DNA of 60,548 bases from CAYTZH01 sp964442285 (GCA_964442285.1 CAYTZH010000032.1:1-60548); one strand, 5' to 3'. Positions 44,770 to 53,808 are shown, numbered from the stretch's first letter. Notes: generated from the sequence alone by a model not told the origin. Program-made: numbers and translations.

Positions 44770-44804
44770 GAACGCCCCGGGACCTCTCGGCCACCGGGGC
44801 GTTC
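44770..44804 (+). terminator. Intrinsic-type hairpin after thiC
   Basis: Perfect 11-bp stem GAACGCCCCGG / CCGGGGCGTTC around a 13-nt loop, followed by CTTCC. The U-tract is weak, but position and stem suit a terminator for thiC. Confidence 0.75.
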
Positions 44805-44891
44805 CTTCCGAACCTCACCCCCCCCTGGCTTGGTTCGGAAACCTGTCTCTCGTTTCGGACGGAGGTGCGTGGGCTTGAGCACTTTTTGCGC

Positions 44892-45941
44892 ATGGGCTGC
44901 GATTTCGTGAGTGCGCAGTCCGAGCTCAACGACGCCAACCTCCCGGATTACCTCGAGAAACTGGGATTCGTCTCGGCCGACGAGCCGGTCCAGGTGGAGA
45001 AGGCCGGCGACGGCAACATCAACTGGGTCCGGCGCGCCCGGGTGCGGGAGGGCGGGCGCAGCTGGATCGTGAAGCAGGCCCGCCCCCGCCTCGAGCGCTT
45101 CCCGGAGTACGAGGCCAGCACCGAGCGCATCGTCTTCGAGGCACGCTACTACGCCCGGGTCCGCGCCCTCGACTCCGACGGAATCTGCCCCGAGATCCTG
45201 CACTTCGATGAATGCGAACGCGTTCTCGTGATCGAGGATCTGGGCGACGTCGACCGTCTCGACCGCCGCCTCGAAGGCGGCTGGGACGCCTCGGGGGCCG
45301 CCGCCTCCCTGGCCGGCTTCCTGGCGCGAGTGCATCGCGAGACCCGCGACGCGGACCTCGCCCGCCACTTCGCCAACGACGGCATGCGGCGCCTCCATGG
45401 CGACCACATCTTCGTCCTGCCCTTCGCGCCCAACGACTTCCCGCTGGCGCCGGGACTGGTCCGCCGGGCGCAGGCCCTGTGGGCGGATGCCGAGATCGGC
45501 TCGATCGCGGCCGCCGCCTACGCGCGCTACCTGGAGCCGCGGGGGTCGCTGGTGCACGGCGACGTGCAGGCCGGAAACGTGCTGCTTGCCCCCGGCGGCC
45601 CCAAGCTCCTCGACGCGGAGATCGCCCACGTGGGCGACCCGGCCTTCGACCTGGGCACCCTGGTGGCCCACCTGGTGCTCCCGGCGGTGGCGAGCGGCGA
45701 GACCAGCCGCGCGCTGCCGGCGGTCGAGGCCGCCTGGAGCGCCTATGGGGACGCCCACGGGGAGGATCCCCCGAGCTTCCGCGCCGTGGCTCGCTACGCG
45801 GCGATCGAGATGCTGCGGCGCACCCTCGGGGCCGCCCGGGTGCGGCCCGTGGAGCCGGAGGCGGCGGCGCTGGCGGTGGTCGATGCGGCGGAGGCCTGGA
45901 TGCGCCGGCCCCCCGAGACGCCCTACGCGCTGCTCGCCTGA
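44892..45941 (+). CDS. APH/MtnK-fold phosphotransferase
   Basis: Protein of 349 residues. VKQARPRLERFPEY holds the ATP-site lysine, LVHGDVQAGNVLL is the catalytic loop, and LLDAEIAHVGDPAFDLGTLVAHL is the metal-binding segment. The last two resemble methylthioribose kinase and related MtnK-like kinases more than aminoglycoside kinases. Substrate not proven. ATG 44892 is chosen because an upstream GTG at 44865 sits inside the GGAGG sequence. Its 3' end overlaps the opposing gene by 19 bp. Confidence 0.85.
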   Translation: MGCDFVSAQSELNDANLPDYLEKLGFVSADEPVQVEKAGDGNINWVRRARVREGGRSWIVKQARPRLERFPEYEASTERIVFEARYYARVRALDSDGICPEILHFDECERVLVIEDLGDVDRLDRRLEGGWDASGAAASLAGFLARVHRETRDADLARHFANDGMRRLHGDHIFVLPFAPNDFPLAPGLVRRAQALWADAEIGSIAAAAYARYLEPRGSLVHGDVQAGNVLLAPGGPKLLDAEIAHVGDPAFDLGTLVAHLVLPAVASGETSRALPAVEAAWSAYGDAHGEDPPSFRAVARYAAIEMLRRTLGAARVRPVEPEAAALAVVDAAEAWMRRPPETPYALLA

Positions 45942-46825
45942 CCCGGCGCGGGCGGCGTCTGTGCCTCGGGCGGCGGGGTGCCGGCCGGCACCTCCTCGAC
46001 CCAGCGGATTCGCGCGTAGTCGAAGCGCCGGTCGGCGATCACGTTGAACTTGACCACCTCGAAGTACGGCGAGAGGTCGAAGTCCCGAGGCGTGATCAGG
46101 GTGGGATGTCGCTTGCGGAACAGGCCCGTGTAGCACCCGCTCTCGTAGCCGAAGACCCAGCGCAGCAGGCCCTGTCGCCGCGGGGTCGCCCCGTCGAAGC
46201 CGTCCGGGAACTCCACCACCGGATTCACCGGGAATCCCACCGCGTGGAACAGGCTCGCGATGTGGCTGGAGCAGATCACCTCGGTGGGCGTGCCGCTGCC
46301 GAAGTGGAGCGCCGTGCGTCGGAGGCGGCGCGGCACCAGGCTCACCGGGAAGAGGTAGCGGGCGAGGTCGACGATGTTGCGGAGGTCGTACTTCCAGCCC
46401 AGGGTGCGCACCGACTCCTCCATGATGCGCTTGAGGTCGTCGGGCTTGAGGTTGTGGGGCCGGCAGAGGCGGATGTTGTGGTCGGCGTACTTCGAGAGGG
46501 GTGAGGCCACCACCCCCTCCATCTGGGCCTCGAGGACGAGGTAGCCGGCCTCGTCGCCGAAGCAGGCCACGGCCTGATCGCGCAGGCGCGGATCGTGGCG
46601 CAGCAGCTCGTCGCCGACGTAGAGGGCGGAGTGGGACCAGGAGCTCTGGGTGAGGACCTTGATCACCGCCGAGACCCGCTGGCTGCCCTCGACGAGCAGG
46701 ACGTCGCCCTTGCGCACGTGCCGCCGCAGCGCCGAGAGGTCGTTCCAGCCCCTCCGCTCGTAGCGGGCCAGGGGCTGGGTGAGGAACTCCACCAGCCGTT
46801 CGGTCAGAAGCCGCCGCAGGCCCAA
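45923..46825 (-). CDS. Permuted NlpC/P60 (YiiX/YaeF-like) amidase-like protein
   Basis: Protein of 300 residues. The circularly permuted papain-like pattern shows His65 (SSWSHSALYVG) before Cys185 (TEVICSSHIASLF), with LEAQMEGVVASPLSKY between. Such proteins are putative cysteine peptidases or acyltransferases acting on lipids or the cell wall. No signal peptide is seen, although an amphipathic N-terminus could associate with membrane. TTG 46825 has a near-perfect AGGAGGTGATCC ribosome site, the strongest in the window. Confidence 0.85.
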   Translation of the reverse strand: MGLRRLLTERLVEFLTQPLARYERRGWNDLSALRRHVRKGDVLLVEGSQRVSAVIKVLTQSSWSHSALYVGDELLRHDPRLRDQAVACFGDEAGYLVLEAQMEGVVASPLSKYADHNIRLCRPHNLKPDDLKRIMEESVRTLGWKYDLRNIVDLARYLFPVSLVPRRLRRTALHFGSGTPTEVICSSHIASLFHAVGFPVNPVVEFPDGFDGATPRRQGLLRWVFGYESGCYTGLFRKRHPTLITPRDFDLSPYFEVVKFNVIADRRFDYARIRWVEEVPAGTPPPEAQTPPAPGQASSA

Positions 46826-47133
46826 GCCGGATCACCTCCTGCAACCCCCTACTCATCGGCACGGTGTGGCCCGGGGCGTAGGACGGCGGGCCCCATGGGG
46901 GGAGGGGGAGAGGCGATCCCCGCGGGGGCGCCATGCCCGCGAGGCTCCGGGGAAAAAGACCGGAGTACCCGTAGCCACCCGGCGGACCGTGGTGTATGCT
47001 TCCCTCGAAGCTGATTTAGAAGATAATTCAAGGACTTACGCCGCTTCCGCAAGCCTCGACGCCAACTCGACTCCCCCGGGTCGACCGGGCCGGGACCGGC
47101 GGGGCCGGTTTCATCGTCGAAAGCCGAACTTCC
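46826..47133. other. Divergent intergenic region with possible promoter elements
   Basis: Contains a small hairpin CTCCGG / CCGGAG (46945-46965) and a local AT-rich patch, TTTAGAAGATAATTC near 47015-47030. GATAAT (47022-47027) could be a -10 for the small acidic protein. A 67-codon minus-strand frame here has atypical codons and is not called. Confidence 0.4.
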
Positions 47134-47340
47134 ATGAACGTGAAGATCAAGGCCACCCTCGAGTTCTCGATCTCGGGCAGCGCGCTCGAAGACGCGCTGG
47201 CGGAGTACGACGAGCTCACGGTCGCCGGCATGCTGAGAGAGGTGCTCGACAAGGCGGTCGCCTGCGACGACATCCAGGTGAACGTGGTCGAAGGCCCGAA
47301 CACCCTCGAGGACTACGACCAGCAGTCGGGCGGCTCCTAG
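47134..47340 (+). CDS. Small acidic protein of unknown function
   Basis: Protein of 68 residues, MNVKIKATLEFSISG at the start and rich in Asp and Glu afterwards, ending DYDQQSGGS. A predicted strand-helix-strand layout is plausible. No family recognised. The start at ATG 47134 lacks a good ribosome site. Host-like codon use and its isolated position behind an AT-rich upstream patch support a real gene. Confidence 0.65.
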   Translation: MNVKIKATLEFSISGSALEDALAEYDELTVAGMLREVLDKAVACDDIQVNVVEGPNTLEDYDQQSGGS

Positions 47341-47371
47341 TCCACCCTTCCCCGCGCCGCTCCGGCGAACC

Positions 47372-47821
47372 TCACGCGAACAGATCGAGCTGCACCGCGC
47401 CGACCGGCACGTCGGGCTCCATGCGCACGTGGCGAGGCGGTCCGGGACGCCGCCCGGCCGAGCGCGCCGCCACGGCCACCGCCTCCGCAGGTCGGCCGGG
47501 CCGGTAGATTCCCTCGCGTCGGGCGTGCTCCAGGATGCGCAGGTAGAAGGCCCTGAAACGGGGGCCGTGGTTGAAGTGGCGGAGATGGGCCAGCTCGTGA
47601 CAGAGCGTGTTCACCAGGCTCGAGTACTTGAGCGGCCTGCCGGTGACCGCGTGGGTGAGCCGGATCCGGATCGTGCCGTCGGAGAAGCACACGCCGTAGC
47701 GGCTTCTCACGTTCGCGCGCTCGGGCTCGAGCACGCGGTACGAGAGGCCGAAGGCCATGGCGAGCAGCTCGGCGTCGCGGCCGAGGCGCTTCATCAGTGC
47801 CCGTTTCTCGCTCCGCTTCAT
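47372..47821 (-). CDS. Zinc metallopeptidase of the YgjP/WLM (DUF45) type
   Basis: Protein of 149 residues. HELAHLRHFNHGPRF (His75, Glu76, His79 and a further His at 85) is the zinc site of the DUF45/WLM/SprT-like group. E. coli YgjP has been linked to nucleotide hydrolysis and WLM/SprT proteins to protein-DNA crosslink repair; the role here is open. GGGGGG precedes ATG 47821. Confidence 0.85.
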   Translation of the reverse strand: MKRSEKRALMKRLGRDAELLAMAFGLSYRVLEPERANVRSRYGVCFSDGTIRIRLTHAVTGRPLKYSSLVNTLCHELAHLRHFNHGPRFRAFYLRILEHARREGIYRPGRPAEAVAVAARSAGRRPGPPRHVRMEPDVPVGAVQLDLFA

Positions 47822-47877
47822 CCCCCCGGTGGAGTTTCCCCGCGGCCACCGTCGGGGTCAAGGCTATCTTCCTCGGC

Positions 47878-48540
47878 GTGAGCGACGAAGAAGAGCTTCC
47901 CCTGTTCCCCCTGTCCCAGGTCGTCCTGTTCCCCGGGGTGCGCTGCCCGCTCCACATCTTCGAGCCCCGCTACCGGCAGATGACCGAGGCCGCACTCGCC
48001 GGCTCGCGCCGCATCGGAATGGTCACCGTGCGCCCCGAGCACACGACCGAGATGGCCGGCGACCCGCCGCTGTTCGACGTGGGCTGCGCGGGCACGATCG
48101 AGATGGCGCAGCGCCTGCCCGACGGCCGCTTCAGCATCGTGCTCGCCGGCGCCGAGCGGTTCCGCGTGCTCCACGAGCTGCCGCGGGAAGGCGAGCGCCT
48201 GTTCCGGCTCGGCCGGGTCCTGCATCTCGACGAGAAGCGCGGCGACGCCGGGCGGATCGCAGCGCTGCGCGAGCGGACCCTCTCCCACGTGCGCGCCCTG
48301 CTTCGACAGGCGGCGCCCGAGCTCGGAGAACGCCTCGATGCGGCCGGATTCGCGGGGCAGGAGGACGCGGGCCTCGTCCACGGACTCTGCCAGCTGCTCC
48401 AGCTTCCGCCGGCCGAGAAGCAGGGTCTGCTCGAGGCCAACTCCCTGGAGGAGCGGCTGGAACGCCTCGAGGGCCTGCTGGCCTTCGCCCGTGTCGAGGC
48501 GGCGGGAGGCCTTCCCGGCCGGGGCGGGACGGTGCACTGA
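47878..48540 (+). CDS. Lon N-terminal (LAN) domain protein
   Basis: Protein of 220 residues with the Lon substrate-binding domain only: LPLFPLSQVVLFPGVRCPLHIFEPRYRQM near the start, then a helical C-terminus (EKQGLLEANSLEERLERL). There is no ATPase or protease domain. Such proteins are widespread and poorly understood. TATCTT (47865-47870) lies 7 nt before GTG 47878, a leaderless arrangement. Confidence 0.88.
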   Translation: MSDEEELPLFPLSQVVLFPGVRCPLHIFEPRYRQMTEAALAGSRRIGMVTVRPEHTTEMAGDPPLFDVGCAGTIEMAQRLPDGRFSIVLAGAERFRVLHELPREGERLFRLGRVLHLDEKRGDAGRIAALRERTLSHVRALLRQAAPELGERLDAAGFAGQEDAGLVHGLCQLLQLPPAEKQGLLEANSLEERLERLEGLLAFARVEAAGGLPGRGGTVH

Positions 48541-48912
48541 ATCGCGGTGGTTCCGTCGCGATTTTCGTGGTTATCATCAGAAAAACCGCGAAAGATCGAG
48601 ATCGCGATACACCGGGATCTGGCCCTCGGGCCGCCGGAGGTCCGCGGAGGCGGCGTCGGACGCCGTTTCAGAAACGTCTCCGAAGCGGCCGGAACGCAAC
48701 ATTTTTCGGGATCCGAACAGCGGTTCTCCAGCGGAGAGCGGGGTGTTTGTGGAACCTCGTTTTGAGGCATTTGTGTGACAACGATCCAGCCGAATCGCCG
48801 TTGCGACCCCGCTCCGCATGTGGTGGAATGCTTGGGGATGCGGGGGGATCGCTCGACAACTCCCTCGTATCCCTGAAAATCCACTGAGAATCAACGAATA
48901 CGGTGTTCCCAG
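48541..48912. other. AT-richer intergenic region upstream of dnaA
   Basis: Contains a 10-bp stem TTTCGTGGTT / AACCGCGAAA (48563-48593, one G-T pair), a 7-of-9 DnaA-box-like TTATCATCA (48571-48579) and weaker box-like words near 48750 and 48877. There is no dense box cluster. TACGGT (48899-48904) lies 8 nt before the dnaA ATG. Confidence 0.45.
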
Positions 48913-50304
48913 ATGGCAGCCCCTTCTGTCTGGAAGGGCATCCTGCGCCGGGTAGGCGCGGAGATTGGCCCCCATGCCTGCGCGGCCTGGCTCGAGCCCC
49001 TGGCGGCCGAGCAGGACGGTCCGCGTCTCCGCCTGGTCTGCCCGACGCCCTTCCACCGCGAGCGCGTCCGCGCCCGGCTCCTGGAGCGCATCCGCGACTG
49101 CGCGCGGGCCGAGGCCGGCGCCCCGCTCGAGGTGGAGCTGGCCGTCGGGGCCGTACCTTCGATCGGGGGGGTGGCGGGCCCGGTCGCGCCCCAGCCGGCG
49201 CCGTCGGGCCCGCCCTGCCCCGCCCCGAAGAAGCCCACCGGGTCCGCCCCGGCGCGTCCGGAGGCTCCCGGCGCGGAGCCGGTCCAGCCCTCGTTCGAGA
49301 GCTTCGTCGTGGGCCCCTGCAACGCGCTCGCCCGGGAGGCGTCGCGGGCCGTGGCCCGCACCCGGCCGATCGGCTTCGACCTGCTCTACCTGTCCGGCGA
49401 GCCCGGCCTGGGCAAATCCCATCTCGCGCGCGCCGCGGCCCAGAGCGCCCGGGAGCAGTACGGACAGCGCTGCCGCTACGTGTCGTCGGAGGCCTTCACC
49501 AGCGAGTTCCAGGCCTGCGTGCGCGGACAGGGCATGCAGGCCTTCAAGCGCCGCTACCGCCAGGACTGCGATCTCCTCGTCATCGAGGACGTGCAGTTCC
49601 TGAGCGGCAAGCGCGCCACCCAGCTCGAGCTCTTCCACACGATCGAGCACCTGGTGACCGCGGGACGCCGGGTGATGCTCACCGGCGACCGGCTGCCTCG
49701 GGACATCGAGGCGCTGGACGAGCGCCTGCGCTCCCGGATGGCCAGCGGCCTGGTGGCGGAGCTGGAGCCGCCCGACGCCCAGGTGCGACGCCAGATCCTG
49801 CGCGCTCGCGCCTCCGCCGGCGGCGTGCGCCTGCCCGAGCCCTGCCTCGACCTGCTGGTGGAGTCGCTGCGCGGGAGCGTGCGCGACCTCGAGGGCGGCC
49901 TGGTGCAGGTCGTGTCCATGGCGTCGCTCCTGAACCGGCCCATCGATGCGGAGCTCACCCGGCGCGCCCTGCAGAAGCACGCTCCCCGCGGCCTGGCGGC
50001 GAGCCACCTCTCCCTCGCCGACGTGGTGGAGCTGGTCTGCACCGCGTTCGAGACCACGCCGGCGGCCCTCGCCTCGCGCTCGCGCCGCCGGGACGTCCTG
50101 CTGCCGCGGCAGCTCGCCATGTACCTGTGTCGCCGCTACACCAACGCGTCGCTTCCCGAGATCGGCCGCGCCCTCGGTCGCGAGCACTCGGCGGTCAGCA
50201 ACGCGGTGCGGGTGATCGAGAAGCGGCTGCTCGAGCGCGCCCCCCTCCGCTACCAGGTCGAAGCCCTGTGCGCCCGGCTCGAACGCCGCGGCGCCTCCGG
50301 CTAG
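48913..50304 (+). CDS. dnaA: Chromosomal replication initiator DnaA
   Basis: Protein of 463 residues with all DnaA domains: helical domain I (WKGILRRV, about 1-80), proline-rich linker (81-125), AAA+ domain with Walker A GEPGLGKSH (162-170) and Walker B LLVIEDVQF (221-229), and DNA-binding domain IV (about 370-463). The signature helix reads REHSAVSNAV where most DnaA have RDHTTVxHA, a mild divergence. The usual neighbours dnaN and recF are absent. It is probably the main initiator, though a second copy elsewhere cannot be excluded. Confidence 0.92.
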   Translation: MAAPSVWKGILRRVGAEIGPHACAAWLEPLAAEQDGPRLRLVCPTPFHRERVRARLLERIRDCARAEAGAPLEVELAVGAVPSIGGVAGPVAPQPAPSGPPCPAPKKPTGSAPARPEAPGAEPVQPSFESFVVGPCNALAREASRAVARTRPIGFDLLYLSGEPGLGKSHLARAAAQSAREQYGQRCRYVSSEAFTSEFQACVRGQGMQAFKRRYRQDCDLLVIEDVQFLSGKRATQLELFHTIEHLVTAGRRVMLTGDRLPRDIEALDERLRSRMASGLVAELEPPDAQVRRQILRARASAGGVRLPEPCLDLLVESLRGSVRDLEGGLVQVVSMASLLNRPIDAELTRRALQKHAPRGLAASHLSLADVVELVCTAFETTPAALASRSRRRDVLLPRQLAMYLCRRYTNASLPEIGRALGREHSAVSNAVRVIEKRLLERAPLRYQVEALCARLERRGASG

Positions 50305-50317
50305 GGGGGCGACTCCG

Positions 50318-51556
50318 CTAGGAGGCGGCGCGGCGGCTTCGACCCTCCTCGGCGAGCCGCCAGCGGGTGGGCCCGGAGAGCGTCCGCTCCTCCTGCGGCT
50401 CGAGGGACGGCGGGTCCAGCGCCGGGTCGTCGAAGCGGCGGCGCACCTCGTAGAGCGTGGTGCGCTCCACCGGCACGCGACCGACGGAGCGCACGAGCTG
50501 GCGGATCTCCTCGGGCGGCAGGTTCTCCCCGAAGTCCGAGCCCGATTCGCGGCTGATGGACTCCTCCATCAGGGTGCCGCCGAAGTCGTTGGCGCCCGCC
50601 AGCAGGCCCAGGGAGGCCAGCTTCGGGCCCATCTTCACCCAGGAGACCTGGATGTTGCGGATCCACGGACGCAGGAAGAGCCGGGCCACGGCGACCAGAC
50701 GCACGTCCTCGCTCATGCTCGACCCGGGACGGGCGCCCAGGTGGTTGAACAGGATGTTCCGCTCGTGGATGAAGCCGAGGGGGACGAACTCGCTGAAGCC
50801 CCCGGTCCGCTTCTGGATGTCCCGGAGCAGCGCCAGGTGCCCGGCCACGTGGCCCGGATTCTCGATGTGGCCGTACATGAGCGTCGAGGTGGAGCGCAGC
50901 CCCACGCGGTGGGCGGTGGTCACGATCTCGACCCAGCGATCGCGGCCGAGCTTCCGGGGCGACACCACCTGGCGGACCTCGTCGTCGAGGATCTCCGCGG
51001 CGGTGCCGGGCATGGTGCCCAGGCCGGCGTCCACCAGCCAGCGCAGGTAGCCGTCGAGGGCCATGCCGCTCTTGCGGTGGCCGAAGTCGATCTCCTCGGG
51101 CGAGAAGGCGTGGATGTGCACGTCGGGGAACGCGGCCTTCAGCGTCTCGAGGATCTCCCGGTAGTGGGTGTGGTCCTTGTTCGGGTGGATGCCGCCCTGG
51201 ATGCAGACCTCGGTGGCGCCGCGGGCGACGGCGTTGCCCGCCTTCTCCAGCAGGATCTCCATGGGATGGTCGTAGGCGTCGGCGTCGTCCTTGTGGCGGG
51301 AGAAGCCGCAGAAGGAGCAGCCCACGTAGCAGACGTTGGTGAAGTTGATGTTGCGGTTCACGACGTAGGTGACGTCGTCGCCCACGTCGTCCGCCCGCGC
51401 CAGGTCCGCCGCGCGCACCAGGGCGTGGAAGTCCGCGCCCTCGGCCTGCAGCAGGCGCTCGGCGTCGGCCGGGGAGAGCTCCCGGCCGTCGAGGGCGGCG
51501 TCGAGGATCCGGGCCACCTGGTCGTCGATGCCGCCGAGCAGACGCTCGAGGCTCAT
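50318..51556 (-). CDS. cofH: FO synthase subunit 2 (CofH)
   Basis: Radical-SAM enzyme of 412 residues. Cluster motif Cys76, Cys80, Cys83 (VCYVGCSFCGF) follows VVNRNINFTN. CIQGGIHPNKDH and SFSPEE-like (HAFSPEEIDFG) blocks match CofH/MqnC-type enzymes; pairing with CofG points to CofH. It couples tyrosine and the flavin precursor to begin the F420 chromophore FO. AAGGAGGCGGC precedes ATG 51556, which overlaps the cofG stop. Confidence 0.93.
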   Translation of the reverse strand: MSLERLLGGIDDQVARILDAALDGRELSPADAERLLQAEGADFHALVRAADLARADDVGDDVTYVVNRNINFTNVCYVGCSFCGFSRHKDDADAYDHPMEILLEKAGNAVARGATEVCIQGGIHPNKDHTHYREILETLKAAFPDVHIHAFSPEEIDFGHRKSGMALDGYLRWLVDAGLGTMPGTAAEILDDEVRQVVSPRKLGRDRWVEIVTTAHRVGLRSTSTLMYGHIENPGHVAGHLALLRDIQKRTGGFSEFVPLGFIHERNILFNHLGARPGSSMSEDVRLVAVARLFLRPWIRNIQVSWVKMGPKLASLGLLAGANDFGGTLMEESISRESGSDFGENLPPEEIRQLVRSVGRVPVERTTLYEVRRRFDDPALDPPSLEPQEERTLSGPTRWRLAEEGRSRRAAS

Positions 51557-52770
51557 GCCGCCGCCTCCTTTCCCGCCGCGGGGCCGGCCGCGGGCACCCA
51601 GCCCTGGGCGTCCACCCGCGAGAGGGCCGCCTCCCGCACCGCCGGATCGAAGAGGTCCGGTCGACCCAGCAGGTGCTCGGGATAGACCGGGAGACGCTCC
51701 ACCAGACGGTGTCCCGCGGCCTCGGTGCGCCGAGCCAGCTCCGGCAGGGTGGGCCAGGGGGATTCCGGGTTGATGTAGTCGACCGTCACCGGAGACACGC
51801 CGCCCCAGTCGTTGAGTCCCGAGCCCAGGAGCCCCTCGAGGACCTCGGGAGCGAGGTTCGGCGGCGCCTGCACGTTGTGCCCGGGTCCCAGCACGAGCCG
51901 GGCCAGCGCCACCCACACCGCCACGCTGGCGTCGTCCAGCGGATCGGCCGCCCGCATGCGCGTGCCTGGCTTGGGGTGGAAGGGCTGGACGATCGTCTCC
52001 TGGATGTGCCCGTGGCGGTCCTGGAGGTCGCGGATGGCGAAGAGCGTGTCCAGGCGCTCGGCGTCGGTCTCACCGATGCCGAGCAGGAGGCCGGTGGTGA
52101 ACGGCACCGCCACCTCCGCGGCCTCCTCGTGCATGCGCAGGCGCACGGCCGGGTCCTTGTCGGGCGCCCAGAAGTGGGGTCCGCCCTTCTGGCGCAGGCG
52201 CGGGCTCGTGCTCTCCAGCATCAGCCCGAGCGACGCGTTGCAGCGTCGCAGGGCGGCCATCTCGTCGCGGGAGAGGATCCCGGCGTTGGTGTGGGGCAGC
52301 ATGCCCATCTCGAAGGCCAACGCCGAGGCTGCGAGCACGTGCTCGGCGGTGGAGGCGAAGCCGCGCTCGTGGAGCCAGGCGCGGTGCTCCCGGTAGGCCA
52401 CCTCGGGCTTGTCGCCCAGGCAGAAGAGCGCCTCGTGACAGCCGGTGGCGAGCCCGCCGCGCACCGCGTCCGCCACCTCCGCGAGCTCCCAGGAGCGGGC
52501 CTCGGCGGAGCCCGGCAGCTTCGCGAAGGTGCAGTAGCCACAGCGGTCGCGGCACAGGTTGGTCAAGGGCACGAAGATGTTCCGGGAGAAGGAGACGCGG
52601 TCGCCCTTGCCCCGACGCTTGCTCTCGAGGGCCGCCGCGCGCAGGGCGCCGGCGACCGCCGGGTCGCGAAGCGACGCCAGCAGGCGCTCGCCCGCGGCGC
52701 GCTCCAGGCGTCCCGCGTCGATCGCCTCGGCGGCGATCCGCTCGCTCTCCTGCAGACCCGGAGTGGACAT
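51553..52770 (-). CDS. cofG: FO synthase subunit 1 (CofG)
   Basis: Radical-SAM enzyme of 405 residues with Cys73, Cys77 and Cys80 (NLCRDRCGYCTF), FCLGDKPE and the NDWGGVSPVTVDYINPE block specific to CofG. Together with CofH it makes FO; CofC, CofD and CofE needed to finish F420 are not in the window. GGAGGAGC precedes ATG 52770. It is the first gene of the cofGH pair. Confidence 0.95.
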   Translation of the reverse strand: MSTPGLQESERIAAEAIDAGRLERAAGERLLASLRDPAVAGALRAAALESKRRGKGDRVSFSRNIFVPLTNLCRDRCGYCTFAKLPGSAEARSWELAEVADAVRGGLATGCHEALFCLGDKPEVAYREHRAWLHERGFASTAEHVLAASALAFEMGMLPHTNAGILSRDEMAALRRCNASLGLMLESTSPRLRQKGGPHFWAPDKDPAVRLRMHEEAAEVAVPFTTGLLLGIGETDAERLDTLFAIRDLQDRHGHIQETIVQPFHPKPGTRMRAADPLDDASVAVWVALARLVLGPGHNVQAPPNLAPEVLEGLLGSGLNDWGGVSPVTVDYINPESPWPTLPELARRTEAAGHRLVERLPVYPEHLLGRPDLFDPAVREAALSRVDAQGWVPAAGPAAGKEAAA

Positions 52771-52923
52771 GCTCCTCCAGCGTTGAAGGTGCAGGGTAGC
52801 GCCCCGGCGGGGTCGCGCGCCGACGCGGCGCTGGGGCCCCGACGCGGCGGCGGGGCGCCGACGCGGTTTGCGCGCGGGGGACGGGAGAATGGTTCCCGAC
52901 CGGAACGCCGCGGTTCTGGACCC

Positions 52924-53013
52924 GGCCGCGGTCCGATCCCGGCCGCGGGACGGGTGTCAGGCCGCGGTCCGATCCCGGCCGCGGGACGGGTGTCAGGCCG
53001 CGGTCCGATCCCG
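52924..53013. repeat. 36-bp tandem repeat (2.5 copies) covering the acyltransferase stop
   Basis: 36-bp copies at 52924-52959 and 52960-52995 plus a partial copy at 52996-53013. The unit contains the TCA that is the minus-strand TGA stop (52995-52993), so a second stop copy lies downstream at 52959-52957. Confidence 0.95.
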
Positions 53014-53808
53014 AGCGCGGCGCTCGGCGCGCGCCGCGCGGTAGGGGTTCCCGCCGGGCGCCGGCGCGGTCTTCCAGCGGCGGTGGAACCAGATCCACTG
53101 CTCGGGAGCCCGCCGGATGGCCGCCTCGATCACCGCGGTCATCCGCCGGGTGTTTTCGAGGGCCGCTGCATCCTTGTCGTCGCCGTCGGGCACCAGCTCG
53201 ATCGGCGGCTCGAAGCGCATGATGTGACGACCGGGGCCCGTGCGGTAGAGGAAGACCGGCAGCACGGGCACGTCGAGCCGGTTGGCAATCCGCGCCGGCG
53301 CGTCGCGGGTGCAGGCCGGTCGGCCGAAGAAGGGCACGAAGACCCCCTCCTCCCGGGGCGTGTCCTGATCGAGGGGCATGGCCAGGAAGCCGCCCCGGCG
53401 CAGGGCCCGCAGGGCTCCGCGCGCGGCCGACCCGCGGTTGAGCAGCTCCACGCCGGCCAGGGCCCGCCAGCGACCGATCTCGGCGTCCAGGAGCGGGTTG
53501 CGGTTCGGCCGATGGACGAGGGTCACCGGGAGCCCGAACCGCGTACAGGTCGCGATGAGCAGCTCCCAGGCGCCAAAGTGGGCGGTCAGGATGACGCACC
53601 CGCCGCGGCTCGAGGCGGCTCGGGCGGCCTCGGCGTGCTCGAAGCCCTGGACCTCCACCCGCGCCTCCAGGTCCTGCATGCGCTCGGCGCCGAGGTGGGC
53701 GATCTCGGCGAAGCCCTCGGCGGTGCGCTCGAAGCAGGCCACCCGGACCCGCCGCCGCTCCTCGGGCGTCCACCCGGGAAAGGCCCAGCCGAGGTTCAGG
53801 TCGACCAC
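52993..53808 (-). CDS. LpxL/HtrB-family lipid A acyltransferase
   Basis: Protein of at least 271 residues that adds a secondary acyl chain to lipid A or a related lipid. The catalytic HX4E motif is LTAHFGAWEL (His77, Glu82), with HRPNRNPLLD, PLDQDTPREEGVFVPFFGRPA and WIWFHRRWK as family blocks. GTG 53808 is the first standard start, but translation upstream gives a convincing LpxL N-terminus (RHRLAFVPVWLLLRLF) up to about 53970 without ATG, GTG or TTG. True start unresolved. Implies an outer membrane. Confidence 0.88.
   Translation of the reverse strand: MVDLNLGWAFPGWTPEERRRVRVACFERTAEGFAEIAHLGAERMQDLEARVEVQGFEHAEAARAASSRGGCVILTAHFGAWELLIATCTRFGLPVTLVHRPNRNPLLDAEIGRWRALAGVELLNRGSAARGALRALRRGGFLAMPLDQDTPREEGVFVPFFGRPACTRDAPARIANRLDVPVLPVFLYRTGPGRHIMRFEPPIELVPDGDDKDAAALENTRRMTAVIEAAIRRAPEQWIWFHRRWKTAPAPGGNPYRAARAERRARDRTAA

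Noticed and set aside
46810..46825. Sequence on the plus strand resembling the 3' end of 16S rRNA (GGATCACCTCCT).
   Set aside because: It is the complement of an unusually perfect ribosome binding site for the TTG-started gene on the minus strand; no other rRNA sequence is present.
46849..47052. Minus-strand frame of 67 codons, basic N-terminus.
   Set aside because: It covers an AT-rich promoter-like patch and a hairpin, lacks a ribosome site, and has atypical codons.
48547..48765. Plus-strand GTG-started frame of 72 codons between the Lon-N gene and dnaA.
   Set aside because: No ribosome site, mixed codon use and overlap with a stem-loop; better explained as upstream regulatory DNA of dnaA.
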